A stretch of DNA of 64,000 bases from Paludibacteraceae bacterium (GTDB lineage: Bacteria; Bacteroidota; Bacteroidia; Bacteroidales; Paludibacteraceae). Location: the NCBI GenBank assembly GCA_017384225.1, contig JAFNUD010000032.1, positions 1-64,000 on the forward strand, read 5' to 3'. Shown here in pieces: positions 27,176-35,084 of this stretch (the stretch's first letter is position 1; the number at the start of each line of letters is the position of its first letter). The notes beneath the pieces are model-generated. The model was given only the letters and a program-made list of their open reading frames with translations, searched no databases and was not told the origin of the DNA. The position numbers were made by a program, and so were the translations under genes.

Positions 27176-28405
27176 TTAATCTTTTATTACTAATTTCGCC
27201 GTGCGGCGAGTTATTTGACTCAACAAAATATCTCTTCCTTCTTGCTCATGCTTAAGGATTGTAGGAGTAGTACCACGTACTGTCAGCAGACTTAAGTTTT
27301 CATTCCAAGTAACACGATATGCTTCTTGAAGTTGCTCTATGGCTTGTGCAACAAAACGACTATTATCCACACAAACAGAAATCGTTACTGCACTTGATTG
27401 GATAAGCGACACTTTTAATCGGTTAGCATGGATAATCTGAAAAATATGACTCAAGCTTTCCTCCAATACGAATGAGAAATCTTTCGCTCTCAATGTAATC
27501 AGCACTTGATTCATACGCCAAATATACACAGGCACACGAATAGGTTCTGCCGTTGCTGTTATAATAGATCCATCCGCTGTAGGATTACCAAAAGGCTTGA
27601 CAAACAACGGAATTTTCTTGTTTTCTAAAGGACGAATCGTCTTTGGATGAATCACTTGCGCACCACTATATGCTAACTCCACAGCATCATGATAGGTGAG
27701 TTGGTCAATCTTCACTGCGTCAGCCACCAATCGAGGATCTGCATTTAAGATACCTGGTACATCTTTCCATATTGTCACAGAATCAGCATTCAAAAAGTTG
27801 CCCAACAACGCAGCTGTATAATCCGACCCCTCACGTCCAAGCGTAGTACGATTCCCTTCCGAATCACCTCCTATAAATCCCTGAGCAACAACCACTTTTG
27901 GTCTATTAGTTCGATTCCAACCTGCCTGTATAACCTTGGAAGAATGTTCTAAATCCACTTGTGCCTCACGATAAGTAGAATCCGTTAATAGCAGTTTAGG
28001 GATATTCCACCATTCAGTAGGAATACCATTTTTGAGTAAGAAGACAGCTATGATTTGTGTAGAAATGATCTCGCCCAGACTGACAATCTGATCATAGTTT
28101 TTGTCATAAGACCAATTCTGGTTGTATGTTGGCATCATCGGGAGACGTACATCTACATTGGGTTGTAGCCCCAAGTCGCGCATAGTATAGACATGCTGAT
28201 CCAATACGCCCAACCACTCTTGTTCTGCCATCTGCTCATCGCCTTTAGCGAGGGCAGACACCAATCGTTCTAAGGCATTGGTGGTCTTTCCCATAGCAGA
28301 TACTACAACCATCAAATCATCGTTTGACAGAGCAACAATATCCTTTAGGTTGCGAACGCCATTGGCATCCTTTACAGAAGCTCCTCCAAATTTATATACT
28401 TTCAT
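27176..28405 (-). CDS. lysC: Aspartate kinase
   Basis: A 409-residue monofunctional aspartokinase, the first step from aspartate to lysine, threonine and methionine. The kinase signature KVYKFGGASVKDANGVRN is at the start, TTLGREGSDYTAALLG is the catalytic region, and C-terminal ACT-like sequence (SLIQSSAVTISVCVDN) probably binds a feedback inhibitor. The ATG at 28405 is chosen because the longer frame to 28453 precedes the conserved start. It is 10 bases downstream of ribH. Confidence 0.95.
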   Translation of the reverse strand: MKVYKFGGASVKDANGVRNLKDIVALSNDDLMVVVSAMGKTTNALERLVSALAKGDEQMAEQEWLGVLDQHVYTMRDLGLQPNVDVRLPMMPTYNQNWSYDKNYDQIVSLGEIISTQIIAVFLLKNGIPTEWWNIPKLLLTDSTYREAQVDLEHSSKVIQAGWNRTNRPKVVVAQGFIGGDSEGNRTTLGREGSDYTAALLGNFLNADSVTIWKDVPGILNADPRLVADAVKIDQLTYHDAVELAYSGAQVIHPKTIRPLENKKIPLFVKPFGNPTADGSIITATAEPIRVPVYIWRMNQVLITLRAKDFSFVLEESLSHIFQIIHANRLKVSLIQSSAVTISVCVDNSRFVAQAIEQLQEAYRVTWNENLSLLTVRGTTPTILKHEQEGRDILLSQITRRTAKLVIKD

Positions 28406-28415
28406 CCCCTTAACA

Positions 28416-28946
28416 CTAAACAAGGTTTGCCATTTTGATAGCAGTAATAGCACCTTCTACGCCCTTATTGCCCAAACGACCACCCGCACGGTCAAGCGCT
28501 TGCTGCATATCCAACGTAGTCAGCACAGAGAAGATGACAGGGCATGCTTGAGGATTGTAATAGCTACCTGCTGCACCACTTTGTGCATTGAGTATGGTCA
28601 CACCTTGCGTCACGGACTGGCATACATAATCAAAGTGAGGTGTATCACCTTTAATCACACAGCCAATAACAATCACAGCATCCGCTTGCTTGAGCAGACC
28701 AAACTTCTTCTTTCCGCTTACATACAACGCTGCGCCATAAGTGAGTTCCACTGTGCCTGGCACATGCATCACATCAATATTGTCCTCCCGTACGCCATGC
28801 TTGATGAGAGTATCAATGGCACCTTTCGCCAGTTTGTGGGTAATTTCGCTATTCCAATCTGCTACTACAATAGCATAGCGCTGACGTGAAAGCACGTCAG
28901 CGCTAGGCAATTCGTTCGCGTTATATTGCGACAAATCTGTTGTCAT
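28416..28946 (-). CDS. ribH: 6,7-dimethyl-8-ribityllumazine synthase
   Basis: RibH makes the lumazine precursor of riboflavin. The motifs VADWNSEIT, VMHVPGTVELTYGA, GCVIKGDTPHFDYVC (catalytic His) and GGRLGNKGVEGA identify it; 176 residues is typical. It follows the TPR gene by 40 bases, a gap with CCTATA-type repeat sequence, and is followed by lysC. Confidence 0.96.
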   Translation of the reverse strand: MTTDLSQYNANELPSADVLSRQRYAIVVADWNSEITHKLAKGAIDTLIKHGVREDNIDVMHVPGTVELTYGAALYVSGKKKFGLLKQADAVIVIGCVIKGDTPHFDYVCQSVTQGVTILNAQSGAAGSYYNPQACPVIFSVLTTLDMQQALDRAGGRLGNKGVEGAITAIKMANLV

Positions 28947-28986
28947 ACTATTCTTGCCTATAAACTATAGCCTATAACCTATAGCC

Positions 28987-29664
28987 TTATTTTACAATAG
29001 CAATGTACTTCTCGATGTCTTGTGCCTCAGCAGAAGCAGGATAGTCGTTCTTGATAGCTTCGAAAGCCTTCAATGCAGCCTTATTGTTGCCAAGTTCCAT
29101 TTGCACGAAGCCTAATTTCTTCAAGCTCATTGGTGCAATAATATCGTTGCCACTTGCAGCAGCGTTCTCGAATGCTTTCACTGCTTTTGCATAGTCTTCG
29201 AGTTGCACATATACATCGCCAAGGAGTTGTGCAGCAGCAGGCTCAATGTTCAAGTCTTTTGCATCGAACTTAGCCAAGTACTCAGCAGCAGCAGCGTAGT
29301 CGCCTAATTGATAGTAGCATACGCCCGCATAGAGAGCAGCCAACTTACCTTCTTGTGAACATTTGTTGTCATTAGCAATTGCCTCAAAACCTACGCACTC
29401 TGCGTCATCGCCATTGAGAGCCAACTCGTAGTCGCCTTGAGCGAAGTATGCAACGGCTTTTGCAGTCTCGTTGCTTGCCTCAGCTGCTTTTGGTTTGATA
29501 ACATAGGTATTCAACGCCAATACGCCTATTACCACTAATGCGATAATGGTAATTGCCCATGTCAATTTGTTTTGATTAGCTTCAATCCACGCGCTGGTGG
29601 TGTTCAGAGCGTCTTGTACGTTCTCCAAGTTTTGCTCTTCCTTCTTAAAATCTTTCTTTGCCAT
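28987..29664 (-). CDS. Tetratricopeptide repeat protein with one membrane helix
   Basis: A 225-residue protein with a short cytoplasmic N-terminus, one helix (LTWAITIIALVVIGVLALNTYV) and a TPR-rich extracytoplasmic domain (YQLGDYAAAAEYLAKFD, QLEDYAKAVKAFENA, ELGNNKAALKAFEAI). It resembles the YfgM-like ancillary proteins found beside ribH in many Bacteroidales. The role is likely a protein-protein scaffold at the membrane. It heads the six-gene run to galE, with its own promoter. Confidence 0.88.
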   Translation of the reverse strand: MAKKDFKKEEQNLENVQDALNTTSAWIEANQNKLTWAITIIALVVIGVLALNTYVIKPKAAEASNETAKAVAYFAQGDYELALNGDDAECVGFEAIANDNKCSQEGKLAALYAGVCYYQLGDYAAAAEYLAKFDAKDLNIEPAAAQLLGDVYVQLEDYAKAVKAFENAAASGNDIIAPMSLKKLGFVQMELGNNKAALKAFEAIKNDYPASAEAQDIEKYIAIVK

Positions 29665-29699
29665 ATTGTTTGTTATTTATATTTTCTACATTTAGCGTG

Positions 29700-29707
29700 C
29701 AAAGGTA
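29700..29707 (-). promoter_or_regulatory. -7 promoter element for the TPR-ribH-lysC-galE run
   Basis: It reads TACCTTTG on the minus strand, 35 bases before the TPR ATG. Confidence 0.8.
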
Positions 29708-29791
29708 CAACAAAAAATGCACATACGCAAGAAAACAAGCGAAATTTTATTTTCAAACAAGTTTTTTCTTATACGAATTAAATTTTCATTA

Positions 29792-30733
29792 TCATCTTTC
29801 CGCACGCATCGGATTATTCAAAAAGTCATCATATGCCATACGGATACCGTCTTCGAGTTCGGTTTGGTAACTCCAACCCAAAGCCTTTGCCTTCGACACA
29901 TCCAACAACTTGCGAGGCGTACCATTAGGACGAGTAATATCCCATTCGATACGACCTTCATAACCCACTACCTTTGCCACTAACTCCGTCAGCGCCTTAA
30001 TAGTCAGTTCTTTACCCGTACCAGCATTAACGGTCTCATTGTCGGAATAATTATTCATCAAGAAAACGCACAAGTTAGCCAAGTCATCCACATACAAGAA
30101 CTCACGCAATGGCGAACCATCGCCCCAGCATGTAACTTGCTCTGCCCCACTCTCTTTTGCTTCATGAAAACGACGAATCAATGCTGGCAATACGTGGGAG
30201 TGCTCTGGATGATAGTTATCATTAGGACCATAGAGGTTAGTCGGCATCACCGAGATATAATCAGTTCCGTATTGGCGATTAAGATACTCGCAGTACTTCA
30301 AACCAGAAATCTTTGCCAATGCATACGCCTCATTGGTCTTCTCTAACTCACTGGTCAATAGACAACTCTCCTTCATAGGTTGTGGTGCCAAACGAGGATA
30401 GATACAACTTGACCCAAGGAAAAGCAGTTTCTTGCAATTATTCTGCCAAGATGCATGAATAACATTCATCTCCATAATCATGTTCTCGTACATGAAATCG
30501 GCAAGAGCTGTTTGATTGGCAATGATACCACCCACTTTAGCTGCCGCAAGGAAGACATACTCAGGTTTCTCCTCTGCAAAAAATGCCTCTACTGCTGCTT
30601 GACGACAGAGGTCAAGTTCAGCGTGCGTGCGGGTGATGATGTGATTATAACCTTGGCGCTGCAACTCGCGCACAATAGCGCTACCAACCATACCACGGTG
30701 TCCTGCAACATATATCTTAGCGTTTTTATCCAT
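29792..30733 (-). CDS. fcl: GDP-L-fucose synthase
   Basis: Fcl epimerises and reduces GDP-4-keto-6-deoxymannose to GDP-L-fucose. The NADP-binding IYVAGHRGMVGSAIVREL, the catalytic YALAKISGLKYCE (YxxxK) and FLGSSCIYPRLAPQP are characteristic, and the length is 313 residues. It is 8 bases downstream of gmd, so the pair makes GDP-L-fucose for surface glycans. Confidence 0.96.
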   Translation of the reverse strand: MDKNAKIYVAGHRGMVGSAIVRELQRQGYNHIITRTHAELDLCRQAAVEAFFAEEKPEYVFLAAAKVGGIIANQTALADFMYENMIMEMNVIHASWQNNCKKLLFLGSSCIYPRLAPQPMKESCLLTSELEKTNEAYALAKISGLKYCEYLNRQYGTDYISVMPTNLYGPNDNYHPEHSHVLPALIRRFHEAKESGAEQVTCWGDGSPLREFLYVDDLANLCVFLMNNYSDNETVNAGTGKELTIKALTELVAKVVGYEGRIEWDITRPNGTPRKLLDVSKAKALGWSYQTELEDGIRMAYDDFLNNPMRAER

Positions 30734-30741
30734 AATATTGT

Positions 30742-31848
30742 TTACTTCACGATTCCTTTTTCAAGATACTCAGCGAGATTCACACGCGCTTGCTCCGCTG
30801 CATGGTCAGCTGCCACTTTCTGCATGTCTGAACGTACCATCAAACGTACCAACTCTTCGAAAGGCGTCTTAGCAGGATTCCAACCCAAAGCCTTCTTCGC
30901 CTTAGTAGGATCACCCCACAAGTTAACCACATCCGTTGGACGATAGAAGTCTGGCGATACCTCAATCAATGTCTTACCTACCAAATGCGCTGGACCTGCT
31001 ACACATACACCTACTTCCTCTGCATCCTCGCCACGGAACTCCAATGTAATACCCACCTCACGGAATGCCAAATCGCAGAACTCACGCACAGAGTGTTGCT
31101 CGCCCGTAGCAATCACAAAATCCTCTGGTGTCTCGTGTTGCAGAATCAACCACATACACTCCACATAGTCCTTCGCATATCCCCAATCACGGAGAGATGA
31201 CAAGTTGCCCAAATACAATTTATCTTGCTTGCCTTGGGCAATGCGAGCTGCTGCCAAAGTGATCTTACGAGTAACAAAAGTCTCACCACGGCGCTCTGAC
31301 TCATGGTTGAACAAAATACCCGAGCAACAGAACATATTATACGCCTCACGATACTCCTTCACAATCCAATAACCATAGAGTTTTGCCACTGCATATGGCG
31401 AATATGGATGGAAAGGGGTGTTCTCATTTTGAGGAACTTCCTCTACCTTTCCATACAACTCCGATGTAGAAGCTTGATAGATACGGCAAGTATCTGCCAA
31501 ACCACATGCACGTACTGCTTCCAATATACGCAATACACCTACTGCATCAATATCGGCAGTAAACTCAGGGGAATCGAAAGACACTTGCACATGGCTTTGT
31601 GCTGCCAAGTTATAAATCTCATCGGGACGAACCTTGCCAATCACCTTAATAAGTCCCATTGAATCGGACATATCAGCATAATGGAGGTGAAAATGAGGTT
31701 GACCCTCAAGATGCGCAATGCGCTCACGATAATCTACGCTACTACGACGAATGATACCGTGCACATCATAACCTTTCTCCAAAAGGAATTCTGACAAATA
31801 GGAGCCATCTTGGCCTGTAACGCCTGTGATAAGAGCTGTTTTCATCAT
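30742..31848 (-). CDS. gmd: GDP-mannose 4,6-dehydratase
   Basis: Gmd makes GDP-4-keto-6-deoxymannose from GDP-mannose. [45 protein letters not shown] and the catalytic [15 protein letters not shown] are visible in 368 residues. Two adjacent ATG codons (31848 and 31845) could start it. A weak promoter-like element overlies the end of the upstream SDR gene. Confidence 0.96.
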   Translation of the reverse strand: MMKTALITGVTGQDGSYLSEFLLEKGYDVHGIIRRSSVDYRERIAHLEGQPHFHLHYADMSDSMGLIKVIGKVRPDEIYNLAAQSHVQVSFDSPEFTADIDAVGVLRILEAVRACGLADTCRIYQASTSELYGKVEEVPQNENTPFHPYSPYAVAKLYGYWIVKEYREAYNMFCCSGILFNHESERRGETFVTRKITLAAARIAQGKQDKLYLGNLSSLRDWGYAKDYVECMWLILQHETPEDFVIATGEQHSVREFCDLAFREVGITLEFRGEDAEEVGVCVAGPAHLVGKTLIEVSPDFYRPTDVVNLWGDPTKAKKALGWNPAKTPFEELVRLMVRSDMQKVAADHAAEQARVNLAEYLEKGIVK

Positions 31849-31893
31849 ATCTTATTTTATTTAGTTTTCTTTTTATAGTGTATGGTGTAATGT

Positions 31894-31901
31894 GCAAAGG
31901 A
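31894..31901 (-). promoter_or_regulatory. Possible weak -7 element for gmd-fcl
   Basis: It reads TTCCTTTG on the minus strand, one mismatch from TAnnTTTG, 46 bases before the first gmd ATG. Confidence 0.35.
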
Positions 31902-31906
31902 AGGAA

Positions 31907-32734
31907 TTATTTTTGGTATTTGCCGATGAACTTCATCACCAAGAACACCAGCCAGTCCGGGGTGTGCTTGAGCAATGGAGTGCAGAGGTGGTTGATTACA
32001 CCAGGCATATCCGCTTTCTTGCCACGGAACATCTTTCTCAATGCACGCTTCACCAGTTTCTCAGGCGGAATAGACACTGTCAATGCTACCGCCAAACGAC
32101 GAAGATGAGGTGCCAAACCAAAGAGTTCGGTATCTACCGCTCCCGGAGTCATCACCGTGATATTCACGCCCTTATGTTTCCACTCGTACCACAAAGCCTT
32201 CGAGAAATTGTAGATAAATGCTTTAGTCGCATTATATGTTTGAATACCAGGCATTGCCATCCATGCCGACATAGACGACATGTTGAGCACATAACCTTTG
32301 CGACGTGATTTGCCACAGATAGTTTGTGCTTGCTCCTCTGCTGTGAGTTGGCGAGCAATCATATCCTCGCCAAAAAGACGTGTAAGCTTTGCCACAGTAG
32401 TCATATGTAGATTGAGCATAAGCTCAATGCGCTTCATGGATGTCTCGCAATAGGGATTGAAGAAGAACACACCCGCATTGTTGATGAGAATATCCACTAC
32501 AAGCTGATTGTCGCGACAATACTGATGCAACTGCTCCGCAGCATCTTGCTTGGAGAGATCTGCATAAAGCGAAATAGTCTTCACACCATACCGGGCTGCG
32601 AGATCGGCAGCCACTTGCTGTAGTTCCTTCTCTTGGTTACTCACCAACAAAAGATCCGTATGGTAATCACACGCCAATTGGGTAGCATATTGCAAGCCTA
32701 TACCCGATGATGCGCCTGTAATGAGAGCTAGCAT
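31907..32734 (-). CDS. Short-chain dehydrogenase, candidate 3-beta-hydroxysteroid dehydrogenase
   Basis: A 275-residue classical SDR: cofactor site LITGASSGIGLQYA, NNAG motif (ILINNAGVFFF), catalytic Ser in NMSSMSAWM and Tyr/Lys in QTYNATKAF. The ATG at 32734 is chosen because the upstream extension only translates the AT-rich repeat (KFIIQN). The hydrophobic C-terminus could associate with membrane. Together with the OYE-like reductase and the 5-alpha-reductase-like protein it forms a trio like the one reported for isoallolithocholate formation in gut Bacteroidales, where the SDR acts as a 3-beta-HSDH. The steroid role is inferred from context. Confidence 0.85.
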   Translation of the reverse strand: MLALITGASSGIGLQYATQLACDYHTDLLLVSNQEKELQQVAADLAARYGVKTISLYADLSKQDAAEQLHQYCRDNQLVVDILINNAGVFFFNPYCETSMKRIELMLNLHMTTVAKLTRLFGEDMIARQLTAEEQAQTICGKSRRKGYVLNMSSMSAWMAMPGIQTYNATKAFIYNFSKALWYEWKHKGVNITVMTPGAVDTELFGLAPHLRRLAVALTVSIPPEKLVKRALRKMFRGKKADMPGVINHLCTPLLKHTPDWLVFLVMKFIGKYQK

Positions 32735-32737
32735 ATA

Positions 32738-32820
32738 ATTTTGAATTATGAATTTTGAATTTTGAATTATTTTACACCGCAAACGATTTTCACAATTCTT
32801 AATTCATCATTCTTAATTAT
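32738..32820. repeat. AT-rich interspersed repeats between the SDR and the flavin oxidoreductase
   Basis: Two blocks of the TTGAATTATGAATTTTGAA family (32738-32770) and inverted CAATTCTTAATTCATC-type units (32793-32820) fill the gap. The stop codon of the upstream oxidoreductase lies in the second block. Confidence 0.7.
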
Positions 32821-34055
32821 TTTTCTGGATACCACATCTTCTCGTACTTGAGTGCTTCCTTTTTGAGGTAGGCAGGAATATCCTTGTCGCACTCATGGCA
32901 CTTCATATCTAATGTATACATGCGCGCGACACAATAGTTGGAGCGTTTGCACTCAGAATGATATTGTTCCTCACGCATCTTATTGACAAAATCGGTGTCA
33001 CGAACGAGTGCATGACCAATCTGTACAAAATCAAATCCTTCTGCGAGAGCCATTTCGACATTTTCGCGTCCCATGATACCACCAACATAAATGAGTGGCA
33101 TCTTCAGTGCCTTGCGGAATTGCTTAGCGGTATCAAGGAAGAAAAGCTCTTTGAATGGCACAGTAGGAATCATCAAATGACCTACAAAACGCAAAGCAAG
33201 ACGCAACCACCAGAAAGTCCAAGGGTTCATATAGTGTGCGAGGGTCTTGATTGGCATAGCACCACCCATCACAGTGAAAGGCGCTTTGCTCACAAAACCA
33301 GCGGTGAGAACCAATGCGTGTACACCATGTTTCTCTGTCTCTTGTGCGATACGAATGCACTCATCTACTTTCAAACCAGACTTGAAGCCATCATACATAT
33401 TGGTTTTTACCACAACGGCCATATCATCACCCGCATGTTCCATCACCTCAGCCATCACCTCATTCATGAATCGCATACGGTTCTCTAAACTACCTCCGTA
33501 CTCATCACGACGGTGGTTGGTATATGGCGAAAGGAACTGCGAAATTAGATAACCATGACCTGCATGAATCTCCACACAATCAAATCCGCACTCACGGCAG
33601 AAATCCACTGCATGACCAAAGGCCTTAACAATATCCTTGATCTCATCTTTGGTTAGTTTGCGATGAAGAGTAGGAGAATAGAGGTTAAAACCAGAACTTG
33701 CTCCTACTGGTAAACACTTGCAAGTATAGAAGTGAGTCATATTACCACAGTGCCCCAACTGAATGCTAGCCTTAGCCCCCTCCGCATGAATACCATCGGT
33801 AAGTTTTTTCAAGTCATCTTTTATCTCATCATGAATATAAAGCTGACCATCGAAAGACACACCCGAACGGGTAACAGAGCAATAAGCTACTGTAGTCATA
33901 GCCGCGCCACCACGAGCAACAGCGGTATGGTAATTATATAAATCTTGACTTGGTTTGTTGCCGTATGCCATATTCTCAAAAGCGGCACTACGGATTGCAC
34001 GGTTCTTTAGTGTAAGTGGTCCGAGTTTACACTCAGTAAAAAGGAGATTGCTCAT
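32817..34055 (-). CDS. OYE-family flavin oxidoreductase, candidate steroid 5-beta-reductase
   Basis: A 412-residue NADH:flavin oxidoreductase with the Old Yellow Enzyme barrel: LTLKNRAIRSAAFENMAYGN, IQLGHCGNMTHF, CVEIHAGHGYLISQFLSPYT with the HxxH-type catalytic histidines, and YVGGIMGRENVEMAL. It lacks the second FAD/NAD domain of BaiCD and BaiH. A C-terminal extension has four cysteines (about 369, 375, 386 and 389, CKRSNYC and CHEC) that could hold a metal or iron-sulfur cluster. The ATG at 34055 follows a repeat. Related enzymes reduce the delta-4 bond of 3-oxo-steroids; this role here is inference. Confidence 0.82.
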   Translation of the reverse strand: MSNLLFTECKLGPLTLKNRAIRSAAFENMAYGNKPSQDLYNYHTAVARGGAAMTTVAYCSVTRSGVSFDGQLYIHDEIKDDLKKLTDGIHAEGAKASIQLGHCGNMTHFYTCKCLPVGASSGFNLYSPTLHRKLTKDEIKDIVKAFGHAVDFCRECGFDCVEIHAGHGYLISQFLSPYTNHRRDEYGGSLENRMRFMNEVMAEVMEHAGDDMAVVVKTNMYDGFKSGLKVDECIRIAQETEKHGVHALVLTAGFVSKAPFTVMGGAMPIKTLAHYMNPWTFWWLRLALRFVGHLMIPTVPFKELFFLDTAKQFRKALKMPLIYVGGIMGRENVEMALAEGFDFVQIGHALVRDTDFVNKMREEQYHSECKRSNYCVARMYTLDMKCHECDKDIPAYLKKEALKYEKMWYPEK

Positions 34056-34059
34056 CAAA

Positions 34060-34085
34060 TTTTGAATTATGAATTTTGAATTATG
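34060..34085. repeat. AT-rich interspersed repeat
   Basis: TTTGAATTATGAATTTTGAA and TTATGA units in the gap between the 5-alpha-reductase-like and flavin oxidoreductase genes. Confidence 0.65.
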
Positions 34086-34089
34086 AGAC

Positions 34090-34884
34090 TTAGTAGATAA
34101 ACGGAATGATGCGTTTGAGGCGTTTCTCGTCGAACTCGGAAGCAAACTCCTGTTTATATTTGTGGTAAATAGAATTGGCACGAGGAACCAGATTGCAGCA
34201 CGAGAACCAGAAGAAAGTCAGTCCTGCCCACGACCAAGTCAAAATAGCAAAGCCGAGCCACTCGGTGATTTCACCCAAGTAGTTGGCACTGGTGACAAAT
34301 CGATACATACCCTTCTTAGGCAAATAGTGATTGGTATCCCCCGGTTTGCGCAAATGACGAATGACATGGTCGGAGTGCATATTGATGGCCCAACCAGTCA
34401 CAAAAATCACTGCACCCACAATGAAGCGAGGGTCAGAGAACCACGCAGGCGTATATAAATGCGAAGCAAACACAGGCGCCAAATGGAACAACCAATACCC
34501 CTGAATATAGCCATTGACCAAATTCCACACCATAGAGAAAAACATGATGACCAAAGGCATCTTACTATTGCCCTTGAGCAAGAAAGGGAAGATGAAGGAA
34601 CGTTGGAAATAGTGAAACTGGAAAATCAAGAAGAAGACCAGATAAGGTAATTGGAATTTGACATCGGACAACGCCCAGAGATAGAGCATTACCACAAAGA
34701 CAGGCATCTCCATAAGGCACCAACCCACCTTATTATTGATAGCGGGACCCCACTTGTCGGAACGCATCTTGCCATAGCCTGCGTCCACAAAATAAAGTGC
34801 TACAAACACTACTAATCCTACAAGAAAAAGGATAAATAGAAAATTATAAAACGAGTCTAAAGCTGTAGATATTTCCATAAGCAT
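34090..34884 (-). CDS. Steroid 5-alpha-reductase family membrane protein
   Basis: A 264-residue polytopic membrane protein (about six helices) of the 3-oxo-5-alpha-steroid 4-dehydrogenase family. The family's C-terminal signature is clear: GMYRFVTSANYLGEITEWLG, then NLVPRANSIYHKYKQEF and RLKRIIPFIY. Such enzymes reduce the delta-4 double bond of 3-oxo-steroids with NADPH. It heads the run with the OYE-like reductase and the SDR, with a consensus promoter 61 bases upstream. Alternative substrates such as other enones are possible. Confidence 0.88.
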   Translation of the reverse strand: MLMEISTALDSFYNFLFILFLVGLVVFVALYFVDAGYGKMRSDKWGPAINNKVGWCLMEMPVFVVMLYLWALSDVKFQLPYLVFFLIFQFHYFQRSFIFPFLLKGNSKMPLVIMFFSMVWNLVNGYIQGYWLFHLAPVFASHLYTPAWFSDPRFIVGAVIFVTGWAINMHSDHVIRHLRKPGDTNHYLPKKGMYRFVTSANYLGEITEWLGFAILTWSWAGLTFFWFSCCNLVPRANSIYHKYKQEFASEFDEKRLKRIIPFIY

Positions 34885-34944
34885 TTTTAATTTACATCAT
34901 TGAATAATTCATAGCGTACTTTCATAATACACCAAAATGGTGTG

Positions 34945-34952
34945 CAAAGGTA
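34945..34952 (-). promoter_or_regulatory. -7 promoter element of the steroid-reductase-like run
   Basis: It reads TACCTTTG on the minus strand. It diverges from the rel promoter at 35035-35042. Confidence 0.78.
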
Positions 34953-35034
34953 CTATTTTTTTTTTATACCACCAAAGAAAATTATAAATTTTCAAAAAAA
35001 ACACACACTATTTGCACATATGCTTTTTTTTTTG

Positions 35035-35042
35035 TACCTTTG
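35035..35042 (+). promoter_or_regulatory. -7 promoter element of the rel-DUF1573-meaB-dnaB run
   Basis: TACCTTTG lies 43 bases before the rel ATG, with a TTG further upstream in T-rich sequence. Confidence 0.78.
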
Positions 35043-35084
35043 CGGGTCAATTTGCGTTATTGTGTATAGAAACAAATAATTGCT

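Noticed and set aside
32735..32782. N-terminal extension of the SDR gene
   Set aside because: The extension only translates the AT-rich repeat.
34056..34181. N-terminal extension of the flavin oxidoreductase
   Set aside because: It runs through the repeat and the 3' end of the next gene; the ATG at 34055 fits the family start.
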